The notes under the pieces: model-generated | Told to the model about the DNA's origin: nothing | Database searches by the model: none | What the model saw: only the letters and a program-made list of their open reading frames with translations | In this document: positions 7,771-15,229 of the stretch, piece after piece | Numbering within the stretch: position 1 is the stretch's first letter | Layout of the letters: each line of letters starts with the position of its first letter | From: Gammaproteobacteria bacterium UBA4421 | GTDB lineage: Bacteria; Pseudomonadota; Gammaproteobacteria; Pseudomonadales; Azotimanducaceae | Reading direction: 5' to 3' | DNA: 64,000 nt | Assembly (NCBI GenBank): GCA_002389675.1 | Contig: DGQF01000055.1 | Span: forward strand, 1 to 64,000 | Made by a program: the position numbers and the translations under genes

Positions 7771-9861
7771 TCACTCCAACGTTTTAAGGGGAATCAGTCC
7801 CGCTCTGGACCGTTTTTTGCCCCACTGAACCAGTGCAAAGAAGAAAGCTGATGCGACGATAATCGTGACCGAGAGAGAAAGCGCGGCGAGGCCCGGCGCA
7901 GCGGAGAAGTTGGCCGCCTGATAGACGATCACAGCGCCGCTGTAGGCAACAACAAAAGACCAAGATACTGAAAAAACAGCCCAGAATGCGCCAATTTCTT
8001 TGTAGATGACCCCGACGGTGGCGACGCAAGGCATGTACAGTAAAATGAACAGTAAGTATGCAAAAGCGCCGGATTCGCCGTTAAATAGAGTTTGCATCGC
8101 GCTGATGGTATTGAGCTGTACTTCCTGATTTTCAGCTTGACTCTCCAAGTCGCTCAGATCCCCCAAGTCGAGTCCCAATGGGTCACCGAGTTGACTGCTT
8201 ATTTCAGCTAAATTTTCCGGAACGCTGCGTACAGCAGCGCTGAGCATCTCTGATAGAGATGGCGTCTCTTCGACTGAGGTTGGTGCATAGAGTGCATCCA
8301 GCGTGCCGACTACCACTTCTTTGGCAAAGATACCCGTGAAAATACCTACGGTAGCGGGCCAGTTGTCAGGTTCGATACCCATGGGTGCAAACGCTGGTGT
8401 GATGCTTTTTCCTATGGCCGACAACACGGAATTTTCCGAATTTTCGTTGCCTACAGAACCGTCGCTGCCGATTGAGTTAAGAACGTTCAACGCGATGACT
8501 ACAATAACAATAGCTTTACCTGCGCGTAATACAAAACCTTGGAGACGCTGCCAAGTCTGCAGCAGAATGTTGCGTGCAGTTGGTAGATGGTAGGCGGGTA
8601 GTTCCATGACGAAGTAACTGCGCCCTTCAGGCAGCAAATGTTTACGTACGATTAATGCACTTAAAACGGCAACAACAATGCCTATGAGATAGAGCGCAAA
8701 AACAACGTTCTGGCCATTTTTTGGAAAGAATGCCGCTGCAAATAGCGCGTACACGGTTAGGCGTGCACCGCAGCTCATATAAGGGGCCATGAGGGTTGTG
8801 AGAATGCGGTCGGGCTGTGAATCTAACGCCCGTGTTGCCATCACGGCGGGTACGTTGCAGCCAAATCCGACAATCAGCGGAACAAAAGCTTTGCCTGGCA
8901 GCCCTAGGCTTCGCAGCAGACGGTCGACGATGAAGGCGACGCGTGCCATGTAGCCTGAGTCTTCGAGAAAGGCCAATACCAAAAATAAAGCCCCGATTAC
9001 CGGGATAAAGGTGCCGACCAATTGAACCCCGCCGCCCACACCATCGGCCAAAAAGATTTCCAGCCATGCCGGTGTGCCGATAGCTTGCATGAGTTGCCGT
9101 GGCCCCTCGACAAACAGAACGCTGCCGACTAAATCAAAAAAATCGATAAAAGCAGAGCCAAGATTGATAGAGATGAGAAACATCAAATACATGACGCTTA
9201 GGAAAAAGGGAAATGCCGCGTAGCGGTTGAGGGCCAGCGTATCGATGCGCTCGGTCCAGGTTCGACTCTGCAGGGCCGTTGGGAGATGCTCGACACAATC
9301 GGTGACGACGCGGTCGATATCCTTGAATCGACTTACTGTCTCCCCGGTTGCAAATTGTTTGAGGACGCTGGCGTTATGAAGGTCATTTTTAAGTTCCGCC
9401 ATACCGTTGCGCTTGCTGGCAATCAGGGCAACAACAGGGCATCCCAGCTGGGCTTTGAGTGCTTTTATATTGATCTCGATCCCCTCTTGGGCTGCGACAT
9501 CAATCATGTTCACCGCAACCACACAGGGAACGCCCAAAGCTTGTAATTCGCTGGTTAGAAATAATCCTCTGCTGAGACTGGCGGCATCGATGATATTAAT
9601 CACCAGATCAACTGCTTCCGAGGTTAGAAAGTCGCGGGTGATCTGTTCATCTAGCCCACCGTTAACCTGCGTCAGGCTGTAGACGCCCGGTAGATCAGTT
9701 AACTCAACGGAGTTGCGCGTCGCGGGATCAATAAAGTTGCCGGTTTTCTTTTCAACCGTAACCCCAGGCCAATTACCGACGCGTTGTTGGGTGCCAGTCA
9801 ATGCGTTGAAAATTGTCGTCTTTCCACAATTTGGATTGCCTATGAGGGCTGCTTTGATCAT
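7771..9861 (-). CDS. feoB: ferrous iron transport protein B (FeoB)
   Basis: Inner-membrane Fe(II) transporter of 696 aa. The N-terminal G-domain shows G1 GNPNCGKTT, G3 DLPGVYSL and G4 NMID. Multiple membrane segments with Gate-type repeats follow, including FVPLIVGFGCNVPAVMATRA and FTGIFAKEVVVGTLDALY. Its start overlaps the feoA stop as ATGA, so the two are coupled. No feoC is present. Slightly shorter than E. coli FeoB but all regions are there. Expression is expected to be Fur-repressed through the box upstream of feoA. Confidence 0.97.
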   Translation of the reverse strand: MIKAALIGNPNCGKTTIFNALTGTQQRVGNWPGVTVEKKTGNFIDPATRNSVELTDLPGVYSLTQVNGGLDEQITRDFLTSEAVDLVINIIDAASLSRGLFLTSELQALGVPCVVAVNMIDVAAQEGIEINIKALKAQLGCPVVALIASKRNGMAELKNDLHNASVLKQFATGETVSRFKDIDRVVTDCVEHLPTALQSRTWTERIDTLALNRYAAFPFFLSVMYLMFLISINLGSAFIDFFDLVGSVLFVEGPRQLMQAIGTPAWLEIFLADGVGGGVQLVGTFIPVIGALFLVLAFLEDSGYMARVAFIVDRLLRSLGLPGKAFVPLIVGFGCNVPAVMATRALDSQPDRILTTLMAPYMSCGARLTVYALFAAAFFPKNGQNVVFALYLIGIVVAVLSALIVRKHLLPEGRSYFVMELPAYHLPTARNILLQTWQRLQGFVLRAGKAIVIVVIALNVLNSIGSDGSVGNENSENSVLSAIGKSITPAFAPMGIEPDNWPATVGIFTGIFAKEVVVGTLDALYAPTSVEETPSLSEMLSAAVRSVPENLAEISSQLGDPLGLDLGDLSDLESQAENQEVQLNTISAMQTLFNGESGAFAYLLFILLYMPCVATVGVIYKEIGAFWAVFSVSWSFVVAYSGAVIVYQAANFSAAPGLAALSLSVTIIVASAFFFALVQWGKKRSRAGLIPLKTLE

Positions 9862-10094
9862 GGTGTGATGACCTCGAAGATCAATTCATTGGCCTCTGAA
9901 GGACGCAAAACCAGAGAATAGCCACGAATTCTGATTTCCATTGGGTCACCCAAAGGGGCGTGGCGTAAAATTGTAGCCGTTGTGCCAGGGACCAAACCCA
10001 ATTGCTCGAGCTGGGTTGTGTAGTCGGAATTGGCAGCGAAGCCGGTCAGTCTGATGTGAGTGCCTGCAGGAAGGTTAGACAGAGACGTTGCCAT
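9858..10094 (-). CDS. feoA: ferrous iron transport protein A (FeoA)
   Basis: Small SH3-like cytoplasmic partner of FeoB, 78 aa from ATG 10094 (a GTG at 10106 would add four residues; neither has a clear ribosome site). Family features include LTGFAANSDYTTQLEQLGL, PGTTATILRHAPLGDPMEI and RGYSLVLRPSEA. It leads a two-gene feoAB operon with a 4-bp overlap into feoB, and a Fur box lies about 54 bp upstream of the ATG. Confidence 0.93.
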   Translation of the reverse strand: MATSLSNLPAGTHIRLTGFAANSDYTTQLEQLGLVPGTTATILRHAPLGDPMEIRIRGYSLVLRPSEANELIFEVITP

Positions 10095-10147
10095 GATATC
10101 GAACACGGAATTTGGGATTGCGACTCTGACAGTTTAGGCTGTTGATT

Positions 10148-10166
10148 GCAAATGATTCTTATTTGC
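10148..10166 (-). promoter_or_regulatory. Fur box upstream of feoAB
   Basis: The 19-bp near-palindrome GCAAATGATTCTTATTTGC (plus strand) matches the common proteobacterial Fur-box form; the two 9-bp arms agree at seven positions. It lies between fur and feoA, upstream of the feoA start. Iron-bound Fur would be expected to block the feoAB promoter here. Core promoter hexamers were not clear. Confidence 0.8.
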
Positions 10167-10213
10167 AGCTGTCCGTCTTTTCACCTGTCGTTGGCCCCAA
10201 AAAATATCATTCA

Positions 10214-10615
10214 TCAGGTTTTGCGGCGCACATAGAGCACCAATTCATGATCGACCAAGTCATAGCCATGTTCATCGGCAATTTCTCGCTGTAGGGCTTC
10301 TATGCGATCGCTCATGAACTCGATCACGGCCCCCGTATCGACGTCAACCATATGGTCGTGATGCTTGTCGTCAGCAAGTTCATAGACAGAGTGGCCGTCG
10401 TCGAAGTTGTGCCTCTCGACAATACCCGCGGCCTCGAATTGAGTCAGTACCCGGTAGACGGTGGCCAGTCCTACACTTTCATCTGATTGCATCAGGTGTT
10501 TGTAGACATCTTCCGCACTCATGTGATGCGGCTCCGCCATTTCCAGAACTTCTAGTACTTTCAATCGTGGCAGAGTCACTTTTAGGCCTGCTTTTTTTAG
10601 ATCTGCGCCTGGCAA
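10214..10615 (-). CDS. fur: ferric uptake regulator Fur
   Basis: Metal-dependent repressor of 133 aa with the Fur winged helix (KAGLKVTLPRLKVLEVLE, recognition region GLATVYRVLTQFEAAGIVERH) and the metal-binding stretch DDKHHDHMVDVDTG. The start is TTG at 10615 with AAGGA 6 nt upstream. The protein contains no cysteine, so the structural CxxC zinc site of E. coli Fur is absent and Asp/Thr occupy that stretch. It is a full-length family member and probably functional. It is followed by the Fur-box-controlled feoAB operon, which it likely regulates. Confidence 0.93.
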   Translation of the reverse strand: MPGADLKKAGLKVTLPRLKVLEVLEMAEPHHMSAEDVYKHLMQSDESVGLATVYRVLTQFEAAGIVERHNFDDGHSVYELADDKHHDHMVDVDTGAVIEFMSDRIEALQREIADEHGYDLVDHELVLYVRRKT

Positions 10616-10731
10616 TTTAATTCCTTGTTGAGGGTGAGTCGGCGAGTCGATAACACCATACTGTGCTGCTGACAGCTTTTCCAGCCGTTAAGTATTGATG
10701 TTGACGATTTTGGTGTGAGGCATGCGTTGAA

Positions 10732-11616
10732 TCAGGACGAACGCCGCGTTCTTTGTGCCCGGCGTATGCGCAAAACTTCTCCTTTGGCAGCCAGTTCCGC
10801 TTTATTGGCCGGAGTGACCTCCATATAGCGCTCCTTCCAGATCGATGTTCCCCATTGTTCTTCGCTACAGCAAGTTGTTCCCGGCCTGGTTATGTCCTTA
10901 AATAGGGTAAGGGCTTGTTTTACGATTCGTGCCTGCATAGCTCGATCCCAGGGTTTGCCGCACGGATTTCCCAGTGGAAAATCGACAAACAAAAACCGCG
11001 CAACACCGCAGCGTTCGACAATATCTTTAGCTGAACCAATGATCACGGTGGGCATACCCTGCGCTTCCAAGTAGCGGGCAATCAGACTCACAGTCTGGTG
11101 ACATACTGGTCACAATGGAACCAGCAGCGCGACATCTGCTTCATCTTCTCTCAGACGGCGTAACAGCTCCGGTGCATCCTGTTGTAGGGTTGCACGGTGA
11201 CTATACTCGGTCGGCGCGCAGTGAAAACGTCTGCTCAACGCACCGATCATCCCTTGATCCGCTAGGCGTTGTAGGCTTTCAATGGGGCAGTAGGTTTCGA
11301 TATCGTCGGTATGGGTGGCGTCTTTGTCCCATGATAAATCCGCAGTAAATAAAGTTTTTGGTGCAAATAATGTACTGCCTGAATCCACTCTACGCGGTTC
11401 CAATGGTTCGCGTGGGTAAGTGCTCGATGTGGTAACCAGCCCAACGGTGCAGTTGCTCAGGGGTTTGGGAAGCGGGGCAAAAGGCTTCTCATCAAATTGT
11501 GCATATTGATAATGAGCGGTGAATCCCTGGGCCTCGTAATACTGGCGTGAGCGCTCTATATAAGGAAGAGAGGCCTTTCCGCTGTTGGCAAGGGTTAGAT
11601 CGTTTGATGTGGTCAT
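10732..11616 (-). CDS. GrdB/PrdB-family selenoprotein with in-frame UGA (Sec)
   Basis: Selenoprotein of the glycine/sarcosine/betaine reductase B family, 294 aa when the UGA at 11110-11112 is read as selenocysteine. The N-terminal part (1-168) has PYIERSRQYYEAQG, VGLVTTSSTYP and RRFHCAPTEYSHRATL and ends DVALLVPL. Reading continues in the same frame as U-PVCHQTVSLIARYLEAQG to FLFVDFPLGNPCGKPWD and a TGA stop. The pair U169-x-x-C172 is a UxxC redox motif. A conventional caller would report two unrelated ORFs of 168 and 119 aa. A SECIS-like hairpin follows the UGA. The role is unknown: the amino-acid reductase partners GrdA, GrdC/D and PrdA are not nearby, and a thiol-selenol oxidoreductase is likely. 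Cys-containing homologues (C-PVCHQ) are expected. Decoding needs selA, selB, selC and selD elsewhere in the genome. Confidence 0.88.
11067..11112 (-). promoter_or_regulatory. bacterial SECIS element after the UGA codon
   Basis: In the mRNA, a perfect 6-bp stem CAGACU/AGUCUG closes a GUG loop (11083-11097), with 18 nt between the UGA and the loop. This agrees with the bacterial SECIS model: loop 16-37 nt from UGA and a G among the first loop bases. A lower stem may pair CCAGU, directly after UGA (11105-11109), with ACUUGG (11067-11072) through one bulged U. SelB would bind it to insert selenocysteine. Confidence 0.7.
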
Positions 11617-11720
11617 GGGTATACTCTATCCGATCAGAGTCTCGTATGATCTATCCGAACGGCGACGCTGGCAAGACGAGATGCCAGCCTAGCAACATTT
11701 TATTAAGCCAGGGAGAATTT

Positions 11721-12131
11721 ATGAAAGCCTTGAAGATTGCGTTGGTGATTGCGCTGGTATATGCGGGCGTTGTGGCGAGCTTCGAGTCGCTACTGGGTTA
11801 TTTTCAGCCTGCCGGACAAGGAACGCTAGTTATCTCGACCACCGATGCGCAAGGGCAGTCCAGTGATCGGGTCCTGTCGCAGATTGTCGACAAGGGCAAG
11901 TTGTATGTTGCGGCGAATCATTGGCCGCGATCTTGGTATCGGCAAGTGTTGGCAAGGCCAGATGTGCGGGTAACGCGAGAAGGTAAGTCGGATGAATATC
12001 TTGCTGTTCCTGTGACCGGAAAAGAGCATGCCGGTGTGGATGAGCGCCACGGCCTCGGTCTTGTTTTCCGTATTTTAACCGGTTTTCCCCCGCGCTATTT
12101 TGTTCGTTTAGATCCACGATCCGACGACTGA
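11721..12131 (+). CDS. DUF385-type (deazaflavin-dependent nitroreductase-like) protein
   Basis: Protein of 136 aa. An N-terminal hydrophobic segment (residues 4-22) looks like a membrane anchor or signal. The following domain, with YVAANHWPRSWYRQVLARPD and RVTREGKSDEYLAVPV, resembles the split-barrel nitroreductase/DUF385 family that binds F420 or other flavins. ATG 11721 has GGGAGA about 5 nt upstream. It is divergent from the selenoprotein gene with 104 bp between, and 3 bp before the dienelactone hydrolase gene. The cofactor cannot be decided from sequence. Confidence 0.6.
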   Translation: MKALKIALVIALVYAGVVASFESLLGYFQPAGQGTLVISTTDAQGQSSDRVLSQIVDKGKLYVAANHWPRSWYRQVLARPDVRVTREGKSDEYLAVPVTGKEHAGVDERHGLGLVFRILTGFPPRYFVRLDPRSDD

Positions 12132-12134
12132 CCC

Positions 12135-12878
12135 TTGATTGAATACGAGCGTGACCTGAATACAGCGGCAGGTCAGATGAATACTTACGTTACCCACCCT
12201 GAGGCGTCCGGCCGTTACCCTTTGGTGGTGCTGTTAATGGATGCTCCGGGCAAACGCGAAGAATTACACGATATGGCGCGGCGTATAGCGACGGTGGGGT
12301 ATTATGTGATGCTGCCTAATCTTTATTACCGCACGGCTCGTTCCTTTGTTATGGCACCTGATAAGCGAGAAGAAATGTTTGGTCACATGAACTCGTTAAC
12401 TAATGCAATGGTGTGTCAGGATATACAAGTGCTGTTTGAGCACGCTGATCAGTCGTCTGCGGCATGTTCTGGCGCGGCTGGTTGTGTGGGTTATTGTATG
12501 AGTGGTCCATTTGCTTTTGCCGCGGCTGCCGCTTTCCCCGACCGAATTGCGGCCAGCGCTTCTTTTCACGGGGTGCGTTTATTTAGCGCTGCAGCGGATT
12601 CGCCGCATCTGGATGCCCGTAAAATTACCGGGGAAATTTATTTTGGCTGCGCTGAACATGACGAATGGGCGCCGCCGGAAATGGTGAATGGTCTTGATGA
12701 CTATTTGGCGCAGACGGGCATTTGTTATCAGGTTGAACGTTACCCGGGTACTCATCACGGGTTTGTGTTTCCCCAACGCGGTTTGTGGTATCACAAACGC
12801 TCAGCCGAGCGGCACTGGGAGCAGATTCTTGCGTTGCTGCGTCGCAATGGCTTGCAGCCTGGTCCAGCGACGAATTGA
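12135..12878 (+). CDS. dienelactone hydrolase family protein
   Basis: Alpha/beta hydrolase of 247 aa. The nucleophile Cys121 lies in GCVGYCMSGPF, the Asp in AEHDEWAPPE and the His in GTHHGF, giving the C-D-H triad of dienelactone hydrolases. TTG at 12135 is taken as start because residues from there (IEYERDLNTAAGQMNTYV) match the family N-terminus; an ATG at 12177 would cut into it. The gene begins 3 bp after the DUF385 gene, so the two are probably coupled. It may hydrolyse carboxylic ester or lactone intermediates; no ring-cleavage genes are adjacent. Confidence 0.85.
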   Translation: MIEYERDLNTAAGQMNTYVTHPEASGRYPLVVLLMDAPGKREELHDMARRIATVGYYVMLPNLYYRTARSFVMAPDKREEMFGHMNSLTNAMVCQDIQVLFEHADQSSAACSGAAGCVGYCMSGPFAFAAAAAFPDRIAASASFHGVRLFSAAADSPHLDARKITGEIYFGCAEHDEWAPPEMVNGLDDYLAQTGICYQVERYPGTHHGFVFPQRGLWYHKRSAERHWEQILALLRRNGLQPGPATN

Positions 12879-13874
12879 TTAAATTGGGGTGTCAGAGGCG
12901 TTTGTATGCAATCCTTTTTGGGCTAAAAATTCGGCATTAAACAGGCGCGACATATATTTGCTGCCATCGTCACACAAGATAGTTGCGATGGTGTGTCCTG
13001 GACCCAGTTGATGGGCGACCTGCACAGCACCGCATAAGTTGATGCCGGTGCTGGATCCGAAAAACCAACCTTCTTGACGCAAAACACGATATACCATGTT
13101 GACCATATCTTGGTCTTGCACCTGCACTGCGTCGTCGATGGGGGTGCCCTGCAGATTAGCGGTAATTCGCGAATTACCGATACCTTCGGTAATCGAAGGC
13201 CCCGGGGTCATATCTGCGGTTCCGGTTTTGACCCAGTTATAAAGTGCGCTTCCCACGGGGTCTGTCAACACGATGCGCGTGTTTGAGGTTTGTTCCTTCA
13301 AGTAGCGGGCCACGCCGGCGAGGGTTCCCCCGGTGCCAACAGCGCAGGTAAATGCGTCTAGCTTCCCGTTGGTTTGTGTCCAAATTTCAGGCCCTGTGGT
13401 GGCATAGTGGGCTTCTCTGTTGGCGGTATTGTCAAACTGGTTGGCCCACACCGCGTTGGAGAGTGTTTGTGCATACCTGCCGGCTTGTTTTTGAAAATTG
13501 GCGTCGTTTTTATAGGGAACCGTAGGCACCACGCGTACTTCTGCGCCGAGGGTGCGCAGAAGATTGACTTTCTCTTCGGACTGATTGTCCGGCATGTAAA
13601 TGACGGTTTTGTATCCGCGATTATTGCAGACATGGGCCAAACCAATGCCGGTGTTTCCTGCAGTACCCTCAACCACCGTTCCACCTGGCTGCAGCTGCCC
13701 GGATTGTTCAGCATCTTGGATCATCCAAAGTGCGGCCCGATCTTTAACCGAACCGCCCGGGTTCATGAATTCGGCCTTGCCTAAAATCTCGCAGCCGGTC
13801 TCTTGTGAAAGGCAGTTGATGCGAATAAGGGGGGTATTGCCAATGGCCTGTGTGAGACCGGATAACATCGTCAT
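12879..13874 (-). CDS. cysteine synthase family PLP enzyme
   Basis: Fold-type II PLP enzyme of 331 aa, like O-acetylserine sulfhydrylase, which makes cysteine from O-acetylserine and sulfide. The Schiff-base Lys lies in NPGGSVKDRAA, the substrate loop in EGTAGNTGIGLAHVC, the phosphate-binding loop in GTGGTLAGVARYLKE, and SSTGIN is near the C-terminus. GTAGNTG with Ala in place of Ser and the long EIWTQTNGKLDAF region are closer to the cysteine synthase/cystathionine synthase-like subgroup than to E. coli CysK. It abuts the convergent dienelactone hydrolase gene without a spacer. The ATG could be 13874 or 13868. Confidence 0.87.
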   Translation of the reverse strand: MTMLSGLTQAIGNTPLIRINCLSQETGCEILGKAEFMNPGGSVKDRAALWMIQDAEQSGQLQPGGTVVEGTAGNTGIGLAHVCNNRGYKTVIYMPDNQSEEKVNLLRTLGAEVRVVPTVPYKNDANFQKQAGRYAQTLSNAVWANQFDNTANREAHYATTGPEIWTQTNGKLDAFTCAVGTGGTLAGVARYLKEQTSNTRIVLTDPVGSALYNWVKTGTADMTPGPSITEGIGNSRITANLQGTPIDDAVQVQDQDMVNMVYRVLRQEGWFFGSSTGINLCGAVQVAHQLGPGHTIATILCDDGSKYMSRLFNAEFLAQKGLHTNASDTPI

Positions 13875-14012
13875 GAGAGTGCTTGATCGAAAATCATCAT
13901 TCTAGGGTGCTGCCCCCGTCGGGGCAAACCTATCTGTGGTTTAAGCGTTCGCAATTTTTTTTGAGGCTGGTTAGGCTTTGGCTGTGTTGAGGGTAAATCT
14001 TTAGGATATGTA

Positions 14013-15164
14013 ATGTCGAATGAACGATTAGTTGAACCCCAAAGCTTGGGTTTGAACCCGGCTAAAGTGGACAAGCTGCTGCAAAGGGTGCGTCGGGAAG
14101 TTGATGAAGGCTTGCTGCCGGCAGCGCAGGTGGCGTTGGCGCGCCACGGCAAAATTGGTGTATTTGAAAGTTTTGGTGAGGTCACAGCAACCGCCTTGAC
14201 GCCGATATTTTCGGCGACCAAAGCGATCACTTCAGCTGCGGCTTGGTTGCTGTTTCAAGAGGGCAAGCTGGCAGAGCACGAAAAAGTGGCTGAGATCATC
14301 CCGGAGTTTGGCACAAACGGTAAACAAGAGGTCACGGTTGAGCAGCTTTTTACGCATACGGCTGGATTCCCGCATGCGCCGTTTCGGCCTGTGCAGTGGC
14401 TGGACAAAGACGAGCGGTATGGGCGCTTTGCGCAATGGCGCCTGACATGGCCTGCGGGGTCACGTTTTGAATACCATCCGTCATCTTCCATGTGGGTGAT
14501 TGGGGAGCTGATTGAACGGCGTTCTGGCCAGAGTTTTGTGGACTTTGTGAAGCAACGAGTGTTGCAGCCGCTCCAACTAGACAATTTGTTTGTAGGTTTG
14601 CCGCGAGCGGAAAACGAGCGGGCGCTGGCGTGTGCTTATGTCGGCAAACCGTTAACGGCACAAGACTACGCTGATATGGGTATGCCTGAACCTCCGGAAA
14701 CCGAAGTTACGGAACAGGCGTTGTTGTCCTTTAATGACTTTGCGGTCCGTGCGGTAGGGGTGCCCGGTGGTGGAGGCTATGCCAATGCGGCCGATCTTGC
14801 GTTGTTTCATCAAGCGCTATGGTTAGGTGGTTTAGATGGCGTAGAGCTCTGGCGCGAAGATACCCTGCGCAGCGCACGCAGAATTCGCACCGGTGATCTT
14901 TGTGACCCATTGTTTAATAAAGTCGCCAATCGTGGTTTGGGAATCATTATCAGCGGTGACGAATCGCGTAGCTTTCGGGGATTTGGCAAGACTAATTCTG
15001 CCCTTGCTTTTGGCCATAATGGAGCGGGCGGTCAGTTGGCATGGGTTGATCCGGCAACCGGGCTTTCGTTGGCGTACCTGACGCCCGGGCACGACCGTAA
15101 CGGCGTTCGCCAAGCCAAGCGAGGTGTTGCAATCTCTAGTCTTGCGGCGGATTGTTTGAGTTAA
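14013..15164 (+). CDS. serine hydrolase, class C beta-lactamase-like fold
   Basis: Protein of 383 aa with the penicillin-binding-protein-like fold of EstB-type esterases. The catalytic S-x-x-K is SATK at about residue 69-72 (IFSATKAITSAAAW). The Tyr motif is FEYHPSSSM rather than Y-x-N. HNGAGGQLAWVDPA near the C-terminus fills the KTG position. No signal peptide is visible, so it is probably a cytoplasmic esterase rather than an antibiotic-hydrolysing enzyme. ATG 14013 has a TAGGAT site upstream. Confidence 0.85.
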   Translation: MSNERLVEPQSLGLNPAKVDKLLQRVRREVDEGLLPAAQVALARHGKIGVFESFGEVTATALTPIFSATKAITSAAAWLLFQEGKLAEHEKVAEIIPEFGTNGKQEVTVEQLFTHTAGFPHAPFRPVQWLDKDERYGRFAQWRLTWPAGSRFEYHPSSSMWVIGELIERRSGQSFVDFVKQRVLQPLQLDNLFVGLPRAENERALACAYVGKPLTAQDYADMGMPEPPETEVTEQALLSFNDFAVRAVGVPGGGGYANAADLALFHQALWLGGLDGVELWREDTLRSARRIRTGDLCDPLFNKVANRGLGIIISGDESRSFRGFGKTNSALAFGHNGAGGQLAWVDPATGLSLAYLTPGHDRNGVRQAKRGVAISSLAADCLS

Positions 15165-15229
15165 GAGGTGATGACAAAAGCTGATAAGCTGTTGAGGTGA
15201 GGGGTAGGTTTTAGCAGGAGAATGGGTGT

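Noticed and set aside
10732..11091. 119-aa ORF as a separate gene with its own start
   Set aside because: Its N-terminus begins inside the conserved family motif PVCHQTVSLIAR, it has no ribosome site, and it continues the upstream ORF across one TGA. Treated as the second half of the selenoprotein.
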